Shown piece by piece: positions 34,924-43,705 of a DNA stretch of 64,000 bases. A program made the translations under genes and the position numbers. The notes under the pieces were generated by a model. The model ran no database searches, was not told the DNA's origin, and saw only the letters and a program-made list of their open reading frames with translations. This DNA is from Polyangiaceae bacterium (GTDB lineage: Bacteria > Myxococcota_A > Polyangia > Polyangiales > Polyangiaceae): contig JAHBVY010000001.1 in NCBI GenBank assembly GCA_019637265.1, positions 496,001 through 560,000 of the forward strand, written 5' to 3'. Position 1 is the first letter of the stretch. Every line of letters starts with the position of its first letter.

Positions 34924-35742
34924 GTGCGTAACCTCGAAGACATCCAAGAGGACGAGCCGGGTCGCCACTCCCCGCGGCTCGGGACCCTGCTTTTGTTTGC
35001 CTTGGGTGGCGGGGCGCTGGTCGCCGTCGCGGCGCTGAGCATGCGCGCCGGGAAGCCGCCCCAGCAGTCGGATCGCGATCCGCTGGCGGCGTTGGTCGCC
35101 GCCTCCAAGACCGAGGCGCGGCCCGCGGAGGAGCTGGCGGAGAGCGACGTCACCTTCCCAGGGATTTTGAGCGACTCCGACGACCCGACCACGGCGCTCG
35201 CCGCCGTGAAGGACGAGCGCGGCCGCTTGGTGAAGCAGGACTTCGCGCTGCCGCCCGGCGCCCCCACCTTGCCTCCGCCGCCCACCGACAGCCTGCCGGT
35301 GGTGCCGCTGCCCGCGGGCAGCCTGCTCGCCGCGACGCCGGTGACGGCGGACCCCAAGGACGGCCTCACTCAGGTCGCCGCCAGTCAGGCGAAGGTGTCC
35401 GACGGGACGGAGCTCGCGCCGATGGGTAGTGAGGGTGGCTATCAAATCCAGGTCGCGAGCTTCAACAACCAAGAGGACGCCGACAAGTTCGTGAACGACC
35501 TCCGCAAGCGCGGCCACAGCGCCTACCGTCAGGCGGCCCACGTGCCGACGCGCGGCCTGTGGCACCGCGTGCGGATCGGCCCCTTCAAGACCAAGTTCCA
35601 GGCGCTCCAGTACAAGCGCAAGTTCGAGCAGACCGAGCGCGTCTCCCCGTTCCTGGTGGACCCCCACAAGGTCAAGCAGCAGGAGGAGATCCGCAAGGCG
35701 AAGATCGAGGCGCGCAAGCGCCGCATGCTCGGCACGGATTGA
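34924..35742 (+). CDS. SPOR-domain single-pass membrane protein
   Basis: 272 residues from a GTG at 34924, preceded by ACGGAG. A short charged cytoplasmic N-terminus (RNLEDIQEDEPGRHS) is followed by one transmembrane helix at ~20-40 (GTLLLFALGGGALVAVAALS). A Pro-rich spacer leads to a C-terminal SPOR domain at ~178-250 (GGYQIQVASFNNQEDADKFVNDL, then GLWHRVRIGPFKTKFQALQYK). SPOR domains bind glycan strands stripped of stem peptides at division septa, so a septal or cell-wall role is likely. A short hairpin overlaps the stop codon. It is convergent with nikR. Confidence 0.88.
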   Translation: MRNLEDIQEDEPGRHSPRLGTLLLFALGGGALVAVAALSMRAGKPPQQSDRDPLAALVAASKTEARPAEELAESDVTFPGILSDSDDPTTALAAVKDERGRLVKQDFALPPGAPTLPPPPTDSLPVVPLPAGSLLAATPVTADPKDGLTQVAASQAKVSDGTELAPMGSEGGYQIQVASFNNQEDADKFVNDLRKRGHSAYRQAAHVPTRGLWHRVRIGPFKTKFQALQYKRKFEQTERVSPFLVDPHKVKQQEEIRKAKIEARKRRMLGTD

Positions 35743-35757
35743 GTCGTCTGTACGACT
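35742..35757 (+). terminator. hairpin at the SPOR gene stop codon
   Basis: AGTCGT / ACGACT 6-bp perfect stem with a CTGT loop, overlapping the TGA. No T-run. The same sequence starts a degenerate copy of the following 73-bp repeat. Confidence 0.35.
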
Positions 35758-35805
35758 GGCTTAGACGCGCGCGTCGGCAACGCGCGGAGTCCAACGATGC
35801 GCGGT

Positions 35806-35951
35806 TAGCGCTGAACGGGCTGATCCGTCTGTGAGACTGACTTCACCGCGCGTGGCGTCTAGCGATGCGCCGTGCGGCTAGCGCTGAACGGGCTGATCCG
35901 TCTGTGAGACTGACTTCACCGCGCGTGGCGTCAGTAAACGCGCCGCTCGGC
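35806..35951 (+). repeat. 73-bp tandem duplication in the convergent SPOR/nikR gap
   Basis: Unit beginning TAGCGCTGAACGGGCTGATC at 35806 and again at 35879. The first ~50 bp are identical, including GTCTGTGAGAC. A third, degenerate unit precedes it (35743-35805). Confidence 0.88.
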
Positions 35952-35967
35952 GGGCACGTCGAGTTAG

Positions 35968-35984
35968 TACGTTAGGCTAACGTA
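35968..35984. promoter_or_regulatory. 17-bp AT-rich perfect palindrome beside the nikR stop codon
   Basis: TACGTTAG-G-CTAACGTA, in a sharply lower-GC patch. Its one-base centre suits a protein-binding dyad better than an RNA hairpin. It does not match the NikR operator (GTATGA-N16-TCATAC) that I know. Confidence 0.45.
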
Positions 35985-35991
35985 TAGCGGA

Positions 35992-36432
35992 TCAGCGGTG
36001 GCTGTGGCCGTGATCGTGGGCGGTGCCCTCGGGCACGCGCGCGGCGACGATGCCGCCGGAGAGCACGCCCTTCGCCGCCAAGAGCTGGTCGGCGAGCGCC
36101 TTCAGGGAGCGCGCGGCGCCGCGCGCGGCGATCACCTCCAGGCAGTGGTGGTGATCCAGGTGGACGTGCAGCGTGCTGATGATCTGCTGCCCGAAGTCGT
36201 GTTGGATGCTCGTGAGACGCTCGGAGAGCTCGGGCTTGTGGTGGTCGTACACGAGGGTGATGGTGGCGCAGGTCTCGGCGCCCGTCTCCCAGGCGGCGTC
36301 GTCCAGCTCGCGCCGCACCAAGTCGCGCAGCGCCTCGGAGCGGTTGGCATAGCTGCGCTTGGTGCACAGCTCGTCGAAGCCGGCGAGCAGCTCCTTCTCC
36401 ATCGCGACCCCGAAGCGGACCAGCTGACTCAC
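35992..36432 (-). CDS. nikR: NikR-type nickel-responsive regulator
   Basis: 146 residues. The N-terminal ribbon-helix-helix DNA-binding domain is LVRFGVAMEKELLAGFDELCTKRSYANRSEALRDLVRREL. The C-terminal ACT-like domain carries the nickel ligands in LVYDHHKPEL and STLHVHLDHHHCLEVI (His-x-His and Cys arrangement of E. coli NikR). A His-rich tail (HDHGHSHR) may add metal binding. In the family it represses nickel uptake when nickel is abundant. The only ABC importer in the window is at 44-48 kb, of the peptide/nickel type; a link is speculative. Its GTG start overlaps the stop codon of the upstream gene (GTGA). Confidence 0.93.
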   Translation of the reverse strand: MSQLVRFGVAMEKELLAGFDELCTKRSYANRSEALRDLVRRELDDAAWETGAETCATITLVYDHHKPELSERLTSIQHDFGQQIISTLHVHLDHHHCLEVIAARGAARSLKALADQLLAAKGVLSGGIVAARVPEGTAHDHGHSHR

Positions 36433-37547
36433 TTGTTACCTGACTTTCGCATCATCTGTTGCTTCGCGGCGCGCGCGATGGCCCCCGTCACGTTCTTGCT
36501 CCGCGCGATCTGTCGCAGGTCCGTGTCGCGCAGGTGCGCGATCAGGCCGGAGGCGAAGGTGAGCGGCGTCCTCGGGTTGGCGACCAGGTTCATCTTCACC
36601 TGGTAGCTGCGGGTGAACTCGCGGTTGCGGGCGATGGTGCGCAGCACGTCTTCGCTCACCGAGCGGCTGGCGCTGATTTGGATCGCCTCGTTCTCTCGCA
36701 TCTTCGGGCTCTGCACCGCCGCGGCTGCCACCAGGCGGTTGGGGTCGCGCACCAAGAGCAAGCGCTCGGTGGCGGTGCCCAGCATCGCGGTGCGGATCTT
36801 CTGGGTGGCGGTCATCTGTCCGATCTTGGCGTACAGCGGCAACACCTTGTCACGCAGCAGCTCGTTGCCCTCTTCGTCCACCTCGTGGGTGTCCTCGTCG
36901 TCACCGAGCGCGATCGCCTCTGCCAGCTCACCCGTCTCGCGGAACAGCAGGTCGTCGAAGCTCGGCTCTTCGGTGGGCTCCGGGACCAGCTCGCTCTGGA
37001 TCGCCTCCGCCGCCTCCTTGAAGGCGGGGATGTTCAGCGTCACCCCGCTGCGCACCGCCAGCTCCAGCAGGCGATCGGCAGTGGACATCCGCACTGACTT
37101 GTTGAGGTAGAGTTGCTCGATGATCACCGGGTCGCGCAGGAGGCGCTCCTCGTTCACCGCCAGTAGCTCGCCGAGCTGCTCATCGGCGCGCTGGGCCAGG
37201 AGCTCCAGCGTCTCCGTGGCGATGCGCGGCATGCGCACCAGCTGCTCCAGCGCTTGATGATCTTTGAGGCGTGTCTCACAGAGCGCGTGGATCACCGCGG
37301 GCTGCAGCGACGCGGACAGCGCGCCGCTCAGCACGGGTGGGGGCAGCGAGGCGAGGGTGGTGCGCGCCGTCTCGGCGGTGGCCGGGTCGCCTCCCTGCGT
37401 GAGCCCACACAGCACCGTCACCAGGTCGGCTGGGCGCACCCCCGGGAGCACTCCTTTGGCGGCCATCGCCTTCAGGGGCGCGGGCGCTCCTGGGCTCAGC
37501 GCCTTGAGGGCTGGGCCGCTGAGCCCCTCGAGCTCCAGTGGTTCCAT
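36429..37547 (-). CDS. conserved helical protein of unknown function
   Basis: 372 residues with no signal peptide or membrane segment, so cytosolic. Almost entirely helical, with repeat-like segments (VIHALCETRLKDHQALEQLVRMPRIATETLELLAQR; LLRDPVIIEQLYLNKSVRMSTADRLLELAVRSG). An acidic disordered stretch lies at ~195-235 (DDEDTHEVDEEGNE). The C-terminal ~110 residues are strongly basic and patterned (NREFTRSYQVKMNLVANPRTPLTF, LRDTDLRQIARSKNVTGAIARAAKQQM). The leucine-rich helical pairs suggest an alpha-solenoid. Proteins with this C-terminal pattern exist in other deltaproteobacteria as uncharacterised families, to my recollection. It is translationally coupled to nikR by a 4-bp overlap. Confidence 0.7.
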   Translation of the reverse strand: MEPLELEGLSGPALKALSPGAPAPLKAMAAKGVLPGVRPADLVTVLCGLTQGGDPATAETARTTLASLPPPVLSGALSASLQPAVIHALCETRLKDHQALEQLVRMPRIATETLELLAQRADEQLGELLAVNEERLLRDPVIIEQLYLNKSVRMSTADRLLELAVRSGVTLNIPAFKEAAEAIQSELVPEPTEEPSFDDLLFRETGELAEAIALGDDEDTHEVDEEGNELLRDKVLPLYAKIGQMTATQKIRTAMLGTATERLLLVRDPNRLVAAAAVQSPKMRENEAIQISASRSVSEDVLRTIARNREFTRSYQVKMNLVANPRTPLTFASGLIAHLRDTDLRQIARSKNVTGAIARAAKQQMMRKSGNK

Positions 37548-37981
37548 GGGGCCTCACCGTACCTCAAACCTGCCTGCGCCGTCAGGCGCCATGGCGCGCG
37601 CTGGAGCGCTCAGCCGATCCCCTACTGACCTCGGTGCGAGCCAGGGCCTGCTGCTCCGCGCTCGGCAAGGGGGCTGAGGACGAGGTCGAGGAGAGGGCCG
37701 GGGAATAGGCAGCCCAGGCTGGGAGTAGGAGAGCGGAGGTCAGGCCAGAGCGAGTTGGGGCCAGTAGCCAGCGCCAGCTCGAACCAGGACCAGGCAGCTC
37801 CAGCGGGTCAGGCAAGCGTGAGCGAATCGTACACGGCGAGCGGGAGCAGCGGTTGCTCTGCCTCCCCGGCAGCATTATCGTAGCCCGTCCCTTGGCGCCT
37901 GCGCGTCGCGGGAGGCTGGTCGGCATCACCTGGGCGCCATGTTGGCGCGACAGGGCACTTCAGAGCGGAGGAGAGACTCAC
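37548..37981. other. 434-bp divergent gap
   Basis: I see no gene. It must contain the promoters of the helical unknown (minus) and the SPFH gene (plus). A short CCCAG-G-CTGGG palindrome near 37713 is the only structure noted. Confidence 0.4.
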
Positions 37982-39499
37982 ATGGGGATCATGGATTTCG
38001 TCAAGGGTGGCGTGCAGCAGATGATGATCGCGCGCCCGGACGACCACAAAGAGAAGGTCTTCTACAAGCACCCGGACCAACAGTTCCCCTTCTGGAGCCA
38101 GCTCACCGTCGACTCGGACGAGGTGGCGCTGTTCTTCAAAGACGGCGTCGCCCAGGGCATCCTCCCGCCCGGGCGCCACACGCTGAGCACGCAGAACATC
38201 CCGTTCCTCGGCAAGTTCGTGAGCGAGTTCACGGGCGGGAACGTGTTCATCAGCGAGATCTTCTTCGTCACCACCCGCCCGATTTTCCGTGACCAAAACA
38301 GCCAGCCGCTCGGCTTCGGTGGTCCGCTCGGCTCCATGCGTGATCCGGAGCTCGAGATCCGGGTGAACCCGCGCGCGTTCGGCACCTACTCCTTCAAGGT
38401 GACCGACCCGGCGGTATTCATCGGCAAGTTCATCGGCCAGAGCGGCGCGGTGGATCCGGACGTGGCGCTGCAGTGGGTGCGCGACCAGATCCTGATGGGG
38501 CTGAAGAGCGTGCTCACGCGCATGATGAAGTCAGGGGACATCACCCTGATGGATCTCGGCGAGTGTGGCCCCGACGCCGCCCGGGAGATCGTGCAGAACT
38601 GCCCAGATCTCACCGAGAAGGGTCTCCAGGTGATGGAGATCGCCAAGCTCAACATCAACTTGAGCAAGGAGGACGAGGCCCGCATCGACGAGTTCCAGGA
38701 TCAAATCGTCCAGGCGAAGATCGATCGCCGGAAGGCGAAGATCCAGGTGGGCACGGCAGAGGCCGAGGCGCAGCAGCGGCAGTTCGGTCTGGATCAGGAC
38801 TTCGCCAACGCGCAGCGCTACGTGAACCAGGTGGACATGCAGCGCTACGGTCAGTACGCCGGTGCGCAGGCCGTGATGGGCCTCGGGCAGGGGCTGGCGC
38901 AGGGCGGCGAGGGCGGTGGCGTCGCAGGCGCCGGCATGATGGCGGGCATGGGGCTCGGCGCCGGGCTCGGTGCTGGCGCGCACGCCGTGCAGCAACAGCA
39001 CGCGCCGCCGCCGCAGCAGGCCTATGGCTACCCCGGCTACCCGCCCCAGGGTTACCCGCCGCCCGGCTACCCGCCTCAGGCGTATGGGTACCCACCGCCC
39101 GGCTACCCGCCTCAGGGCTACCCGCCTGCGCCGGGTCAGCCGCCAGCGCAGGGTGGTCAGCCACCCGCACCAGGTCAGCCGCCAGCGCAGGGCCAGCCAC
39201 CTGCGGCCGGAGCCTACCCTGGCTACCCGCCACAGCAGTACCCCGGCTACCCGCCGCAGTACCCTGGTTACCCGCCGCAGCAGTACCCCGGCTACCCACC
39301 GCAGGCCTACCCGCCGCAGCAGTACGGGGCGCCGCCCGCGGTGCCTGGAGCAGCCGCAGTGCCTGGAGCAGCCGCAGTGCCTGGAGCAGCCGCAGTGCCT
39401 GGAGCAGCCGCAGTGCCTGGAGCAGCCGCAGTGCCTGGAGCAGCCGCAGTGCCTGCCGCGCCTCCCGCTACGCCGGGCACGGAGGGGAGCCAGGGCTGA
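37982..39499 (+). CDS. SPFH-domain (virion-core/YdjI-like) protein with PGY-rich and VPGAAA repeat tail
   Basis: 505 residues from the ATG at 37982, after a strong ribosome site (GGAGGAGAG). Residues ~1-300 form an SPFH-type domain: KHPDQQFPFWSQLTVDSDEVALFFKDG, GRHTLSTQNIPFL, GTYSFKVTDPAVFIGKF, then a coiled coil (KEDEARIDEFQDQIVQAKIDRRKAKI). A Gly/Met-rich hinge leads to a tail of YPGYPPQ/GYPPPGYPPQ repeats and six exact VPGAAA repeats (18-bp minisatellite). Relatives often sit with zinc-ribbon or TPM-type proteins and are thought to coat membranes or phage-shock-like assemblies. The tail resembles proline/tyrosine-rich condensing or membrane-curving tails. A strong terminator follows at 39605. 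Confidence 0.85.
   Translation: MGIMDFVKGGVQQMMIARPDDHKEKVFYKHPDQQFPFWSQLTVDSDEVALFFKDGVAQGILPPGRHTLSTQNIPFLGKFVSEFTGGNVFISEIFFVTTRPIFRDQNSQPLGFGGPLGSMRDPELEIRVNPRAFGTYSFKVTDPAVFIGKFIGQSGAVDPDVALQWVRDQILMGLKSVLTRMMKSGDITLMDLGECGPDAAREIVQNCPDLTEKGLQVMEIAKLNINLSKEDEARIDEFQDQIVQAKIDRRKAKIQVGTAEAEAQQRQFGLDQDFANAQRYVNQVDMQRYGQYAGAQAVMGLGQGLAQGGEGGGVAGAGMMAGMGLGAGLGAGAHAVQQQHAPPPQQAYGYPGYPPQGYPPPGYPPQAYGYPPPGYPPQGYPPAPGQPPAQGGQPPAPGQPPAQGQPPAAGAYPGYPPQQYPGYPPQYPGYPPQQYPGYPPQAYPPQQYGAPPAVPGAAAVPGAAAVPGAAAVPGAAAVPGAAAVPGAAAVPAAPPATPGTEGSQG
39341..39448 (+). repeat. 18-bp minisatellite, six perfect copies
   Basis: GTGCCTGGAGCAGCCGCA repeated exactly six times in frame (VPGAAA), then a decayed seventh. 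The lack of any mismatch means recent expansion or active homogenisation; copy number is likely to vary between strains. Confidence 0.95.
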
Positions 39500-39508
39500 G
39501 CTCACCGC

Positions 39509-39604
39509 GTAGCTGGTCAGCGCGTTGAGCATTCAGGCTCAGCGGCTCACGCCGATGTAGCTGGTCAGCGCGTTGAGCATTCAGGCTCAGCGGCTCACGT
39601 CGAT
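39509..39604 (+). repeat. 48-bp tandem duplication
   Basis: Units 39509-39556 and 39557-39604 differ at one position. Each begins GTAGCTGGTCAGCGCGTTGA. Lies directly between the SPFH stop codon and its terminator hairpin. Confidence 0.93.
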
Positions 39605-39636
39605 GGGCGTCCTTCGGGGCGCCCGTTGGTGTTTTT
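39605..39636 (+). terminator. intrinsic terminator after the SPFH gene
   Basis: 8-bp stem GGGCGTCC / GGGCGCCC (one G-U) closed by a TTCG tetraloop, then GTTGGTGTTTTT. The clearest Rho-independent terminator in the window. Confidence 0.8.
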
Positions 39637-39809
39637 GCGTGCTAGCGATGGCTCTGTAGTCGGCGCAGGGGGTTTGGGGGTTTGGCGTGTCATTCGAGTG
39701 GCTGCGCGCCGAGCAGGGCGGCGCGGGTGCGTGGGGCGAGTGAGGTGACCCGTGCGGCCGGGGGGCCTGACGTGGGCGTGCTCAGGGGAATGGGGTAACC
39801 TGCGGGGCG

Positions 39810-41384
39810 GTGAGCGAGATCCAGATCCAGCCGAGCCCGCAGGGGGCGGGTGCCGCCGGCGCTCACGTGACCCATCGTTGCCCTGGCTGCGGCCATCAGT
39901 TCTCGGGGGATGCGCGCTTCTGCCCGTTCGATGGCAGCCGGCTGGAGCAGGGTGCCCCCTGGGATCCGAGCGCCGATCCGCTGCTGGGTCAGCGGATCGA
40001 TCAGCGCTACCAGGTGGAGGCGGTGCTCGGTGAGGGGGGGATGGGGACGGTGTACCGGGTGCGCCACGCCACCCTGGGGCGCTACTTCGCCTTGAAGGTG
40101 CTGAAGAAGGAGCTGGCCGGGGAGGCCGATCTCTCCGCGCGCTTCATCCGGGAGGCGAAGGCGGCCGCATCGGTCAGCCACCCGAACGTGGTTCAGATCA
40201 CGGACTTTGGCCGCATCGACAACGGGCAGCCCTATTTCGTCATGGAAATGCTCGAGGGGCGCTCCCTCGGCTGGCTGATCCACCACGGCGGCTCCATCCC
40301 CGCCGCGCGCGCCGTGCGCATCTTGCGCCAGGTGGCGGAGGCGCTCGCCGCCGCTCACGCCCAGGGCGTGGTGCATCGCGATCTGAAGCCCGACAACATC
40401 CACATCGGGGACGCGGTGGGCGCGCAGGGCGACCTGGTGAAGGTGCTCGACTTTGGGCTCGCGAAGGTCGCGGGTGCGAGTCGCCTGACGCGCCAGGGGA
40501 TGGTGTTCGGTACGCCGCACTACATGAGCCCGGAGCAGGCGGCGGGGGAGGCGACGGATCACCGCGCCGACATCTACGCGCTCGGCGTGGTGATGTACGA
40601 GGTGTTCACGGGGCGCGTGCCGTTCGAAGCCGACACTTACATGGGGGTGCTGACCAAGCACCTGTTCGTGGCGCCCACGCCGCCGAGCGAGGTGGTCCCG
40701 TCGGCGCGCGAGCTCGGGGGCCTCGAGGAGATCACCCTCCGCTGCCTGGAGAAGAAGGCGGCTCAGCGCTTCCAGAGCATGGGCGAGTTCATCGAGGAGC
40801 TCGATCGCGTGGTCTCGCTGGGGGACGACGGCAGCCTCCGGGTGCGCTCGAGCACTGGCGCGCGCCCAGCGGCGCCGCCGCACAAGAACCTGCTCGCTGA
40901 CGAGCTGGAGCCGCCGAGCCCCGAGGAGATCCGCCTCGAGCGGCGGCGCCCACGACACCAGCCCACCCACCGCGCTGCCTGGCTTCGCGTGGGGCTCCCC
41001 CTCGCGGCGACGAGCCTGGTGGTGCTCGGCTTGGGCGCGTGGGCCTTTTGGCCGACGTCCGCCGGGCTCGGTGAAGAGCTAGTGAACTCGGCTGGTCAGG
41101 CGCCGCAGGCACCTGGGGAGGCCGCGCCAGCCGTCGCGCCGACACCACCGGTCGCTCAAACGGTGCCAGTCAACCCACCCGCGCCCGCCGCATCTGCCGT
41201 CGTGACGCCTACGCCGGCTCCCGTCGCGGCGCCGGCGATTATCGTGCCCAGGGCGCCCGACGTTCAGCGCGCGGGCTCGAGCGCGGCGCCCAAGCCGAAG
41301 CCAGCTCCCGCGACGCCAGCGGCCTCTCCCGCGCCCGCACCCAAGCCGATCGGTGGTGGGGAGGTCATCGATCCATGGAACTAA
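39810..41384 (+). CDS. zinc-ribbon Ser/Thr protein kinase, membrane-anchored
   Basis: 524 residues from a GTG at 39810. An N-terminal zinc ribbon ([19 protein letters not shown], ~24-42) precedes a complete PknB-type kinase domain at ~68-335: [11 protein letters not shown], catalytic Lys96 in [18 protein letters not shown] with Asp191, [17 protein letters not shown]. One transmembrane helix ([19 protein letters not shown], ~395-413) is followed by an Ala/Pro-rich periplasmic tail. All catalytic residues are present, so it should be active. The next gene, 82 bp downstream, encodes a receiver-DUF4388 protein with a similar membrane anchor and tail, a likely partner. A Gly-rich stretch and a TTTGGGGG-type element lie upstream. 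Confidence 0.92.
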   Translation: MSEIQIQPSPQGAGAAGAHVTHRCPGCGHQFSGDARFCPFDGSRLEQGAPWDPSADPLLGQRIDQRYQVEAVLGEGGMGTVYRVRHATLGRYFALKVLKKELAGEADLSARFIREAKAAASVSHPNVVQITDFGRIDNGQPYFVMEMLEGRSLGWLIHHGGSIPAARAVRILRQVAEALAAAHAQGVVHRDLKPDNIHIGDAVGAQGDLVKVLDFGLAKVAGASRLTRQGMVFGTPHYMSPEQAAGEATDHRADIYALGVVMYEVFTGRVPFEADTYMGVLTKHLFVAPTPPSEVVPSARELGGLEEITLRCLEKKAAQRFQSMGEFIEELDRVVSLGDDGSLRVRSSTGARPAAPPHKNLLADELEPPSPEEIRLERRRPRHQPTHRAAWLRVGLPLAATSLVVLGLGAWAFWPTSAGLGEELVNSAGQAPQAPGEAAPAVAPTPPVAQTVPVNPPAPAASAVVTPTPAPVAAPAIIVPRAPDVQRAGSSAAPKPKPAPATPAASPAPAPKPIGGGEVIDPWN

Positions 41385-41466
41385 CGCGGCGCGTGAGCAC
41401 GAGGTGCCTACGCTTGACACCGCGGAGAGCCCCCGCAAGGCTTTAGCGGCTCAGAGAAGATCACAC

Positions 41467-43632
41467 GTGGCGAAGAAGCAGCTCCTCTTGGTGGACGGCG
41501 ATCCGCGCAGCGTGCGGGTCCTCGAGGTGAGCCTCAAGAAGGCGGGGTACAGCGTCACCACGGCGGGGGATGGGCTGGACGCCTTCGCGAAGATCAATTT
41601 CTCCACGCCCGATCTCATCCTCTCGGATACTCGGCTGCCCGGTCTGGATGGCTACGAGCTGGTACGGCGGCTGAAAGATCAACCCGATCTGGCGCATATC
41701 CCGGTCGTGTTCCTGACCAGTCAGAAGTCGGTCGAGGACAAGGTGCGCGGGCTCGAGCTGGGGGTGGAGGACTACCTCACGAAGCCCATCTTCGTGCGCG
41801 AGCTGATCACGCGGGTGAACATGCTGCTCGCGCGCCGCACGCAGGAGCGCATCGCCACCAGTCAGCCCCACAGCGCGCGCACGCGGCTCTCGGGCTCATT
41901 GGAGGACATGGGGGTGGTGGATCTCCTGCAAACCTTCGAGGTGAGCCGCAAGAGCGGCGTGGCGGTGATCCACGACGGCGTGCAGGAGGTGCGCATCTAT
42001 TTCCGCGAGGGGAAGGTGGTGGACGCAGAGTGCGGCCGTCTCCGTGGGGAAGAGGCGGTGTACCGCGCGCTGATCTGGACCGAGGGCAGCTTCGAGGTGG
42101 AGTTCCGCCCGATCCAGAACCCGGACATCGTCCCCACCTCCACTCAGGGCTTGCTGATGGAAGGCATGCGGCGCCTGGACGAGTGGGGGCGGCTGTGTGA
42201 GCAGCTGCCGGCGCTCACCACGGTGTTCGAGGTCGATCACGGCGAGCTGGTGGAGCGCCTGAGCGAGATCCCCGATGAGCTGAACGGGATCTTGAGGTTG
42301 TTCGATGGTCGTCGGCGGCTGCTCGACGTGGTGGACGAGAGCCCGTTCGAAGACCTGTCTACTCTCGGCACCATCGCCAAGCTCTACTTCGAAGGCCTGT
42401 TGATCCACGGCGAGGAGCAGGCGCGCGGGGAGGACGAGGTGGTGCCCAGTCACGAGGGTGACAGCCAACCTCGGCTGGAGGCGGCGAAGGAGGAGCTCAT
42501 CCTGGAGCCGCGCCAGGCTTCGGAGGCGGCTGAAGCAGCGGCAGTCGAGGCGGGCGTGGCTGCTGAAGGGGGCGCGGAGGGGGTGGTGGCGCTGGGCGAC
42601 GCGGTGCTGGCGACGGCTGAGCCGCCGGACGCTGAGCCCATCCCTCTGGAGGAAGCCGCAGGCGACGTGGCGCCTGCACCCACCGTCCGGCTGCCCTCCT
42701 CGCCCTCTGGCGCGGCGGGGCCCGTCGTTGCCCCGTCGCTCGAGGCCACGACGCCGAGCTTCCAGTCGCCGCTGGCGGCGGCGGACGAGGCCCCTGAGAC
42801 GGTGGCTGCGCGCGTCATTCGAGGCGCTGAGCCCGGCGGCGCGCAGGACGACGCGGGGCTGTTGGCAGGTGCTCTGACTGAAGACGTACGCGGCGCGGCT
42901 CACGACGACGACGGGGACGAGCTCGACGATGAGCAGGATGAGCGCGATGGTGAGCTCGACGACGACGAGCAGGACGACGACGCGCCTGCGAGCGGACCGT
43001 CTGATGGGGACGAGGACGAGGGGGAGTCCGCCTTCTTCGAGGTGGGGGACGCGGGGGAGTACGAGGGAGGGCCGCGCAGCATCCCGCCTCCCGAGCCGAG
43101 CGACTTCGACGCTGTGCCGTACAGTGAGCGGGGTGATCCGGAGCGTCGTCGGCGACTCCAGCGGTGGGTGGGGGTGGTGTTGGCGCTCGCGGTGGGCGTG
43201 GTGCTGTTCGCTGCCGTGCGGTCTCGTCAGGGCACGACCGAGCGCCCCACGCCGACGGTTCGTCCCACGGCGGAGGTCCCGGCGCCCACTCAGGTGGTGC
43301 AACCCGCGACCAGCCCTCACGCGGTCACGGCCCAGGGCGGCACCAGCGCCAGCGAGCCCACCGCGGAGCCCGCCGAGAGCGCCGAACCGGCTGAGCCCAC
43401 CGAGCCCACGCCGAGCGCCGAGGTCGAGCCGGCGCCCAGCGTGGCCGAGCCACCCGCGCCGCAGCCAGCGCCTGCACCCGTCGCGCAGCCAGCGCCCACG
43501 CCGAGACCAGCGCCGCGGCCGACTCCACGCCCGGCGCCCGAGCCGAGCCCCGCACCGGCGCCTGCGCCGGCACCCGCTCCGGCGCCTCAGCCTGGCGGTA
43601 AGCCGCCCACCGCGTCGTTCCCCACGGACTGA
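41467..43632 (+). CDS. receiver-DUF4388 protein with acidic region, membrane anchor and Pro-rich tail
   Basis: 721 residues from a GTG at 41467. Residues 1-125 form a response-regulator receiver with [15 protein letters not shown], phosphoacceptor Asp54 in [16 protein letters not shown], and LTKPIF. Residues ~140-260 form a DUF4388/PATAN-like domain ([42 protein letters not shown]). A helical region follows to ~320, then a long disordered acidic stretch with a poly-Asp/Glu core ([24 protein letters not shown] type). A transmembrane helix near residue ~565 ([16 protein letters not shown]) leads to an Ala/Pro/Glu tail. It has no DNA-binding output domain. A receiver anchored at its C-terminal end and paired with a kinase gene suggests a local signalling scaffold, as in myxobacterial polarity systems (inference). 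Confidence 0.88.
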   Translation: MAKKQLLLVDGDPRSVRVLEVSLKKAGYSVTTAGDGLDAFAKINFSTPDLILSDTRLPGLDGYELVRRLKDQPDLAHIPVVFLTSQKSVEDKVRGLELGVEDYLTKPIFVRELITRVNMLLARRTQERIATSQPHSARTRLSGSLEDMGVVDLLQTFEVSRKSGVAVIHDGVQEVRIYFREGKVVDAECGRLRGEEAVYRALIWTEGSFEVEFRPIQNPDIVPTSTQGLLMEGMRRLDEWGRLCEQLPALTTVFEVDHGELVERLSEIPDELNGILRLFDGRRRLLDVVDESPFEDLSTLGTIAKLYFEGLLIHGEEQARGEDEVVPSHEGDSQPRLEAAKEELILEPRQASEAAEAAAVEAGVAAEGGAEGVVALGDAVLATAEPPDAEPIPLEEAAGDVAPAPTVRLPSSPSGAAGPVVAPSLEATTPSFQSPLAAADEAPETVAARVIRGAEPGGAQDDAGLLAGALTEDVRGAAHDDDGDELDDEQDERDGELDDDEQDDDAPASGPSDGDEDEGESAFFEVGDAGEYEGGPRSIPPPEPSDFDAVPYSERGDPERRRRLQRWVGVVLALAVGVVLFAAVRSRQGTTERPTPTVRPTAEVPAPTQVVQPATSPHAVTAQGGTSASEPTAEPAESAEPAEPTEPTPSAEVEPAPSVAEPPAPQPAPAPVAQPAPTPRPAPRPTPRPAPEPSPAPAPAPAPAPAPQPGGKPPTASFPTD

Positions 43633-43705
43633 CGTCCCTCATCAGGGGAGCGTGCGGCGCGGCGCTCTGGGCTACGCCCGAGCGCGCCGCGCGTCCTTCG
43701 TCAGG

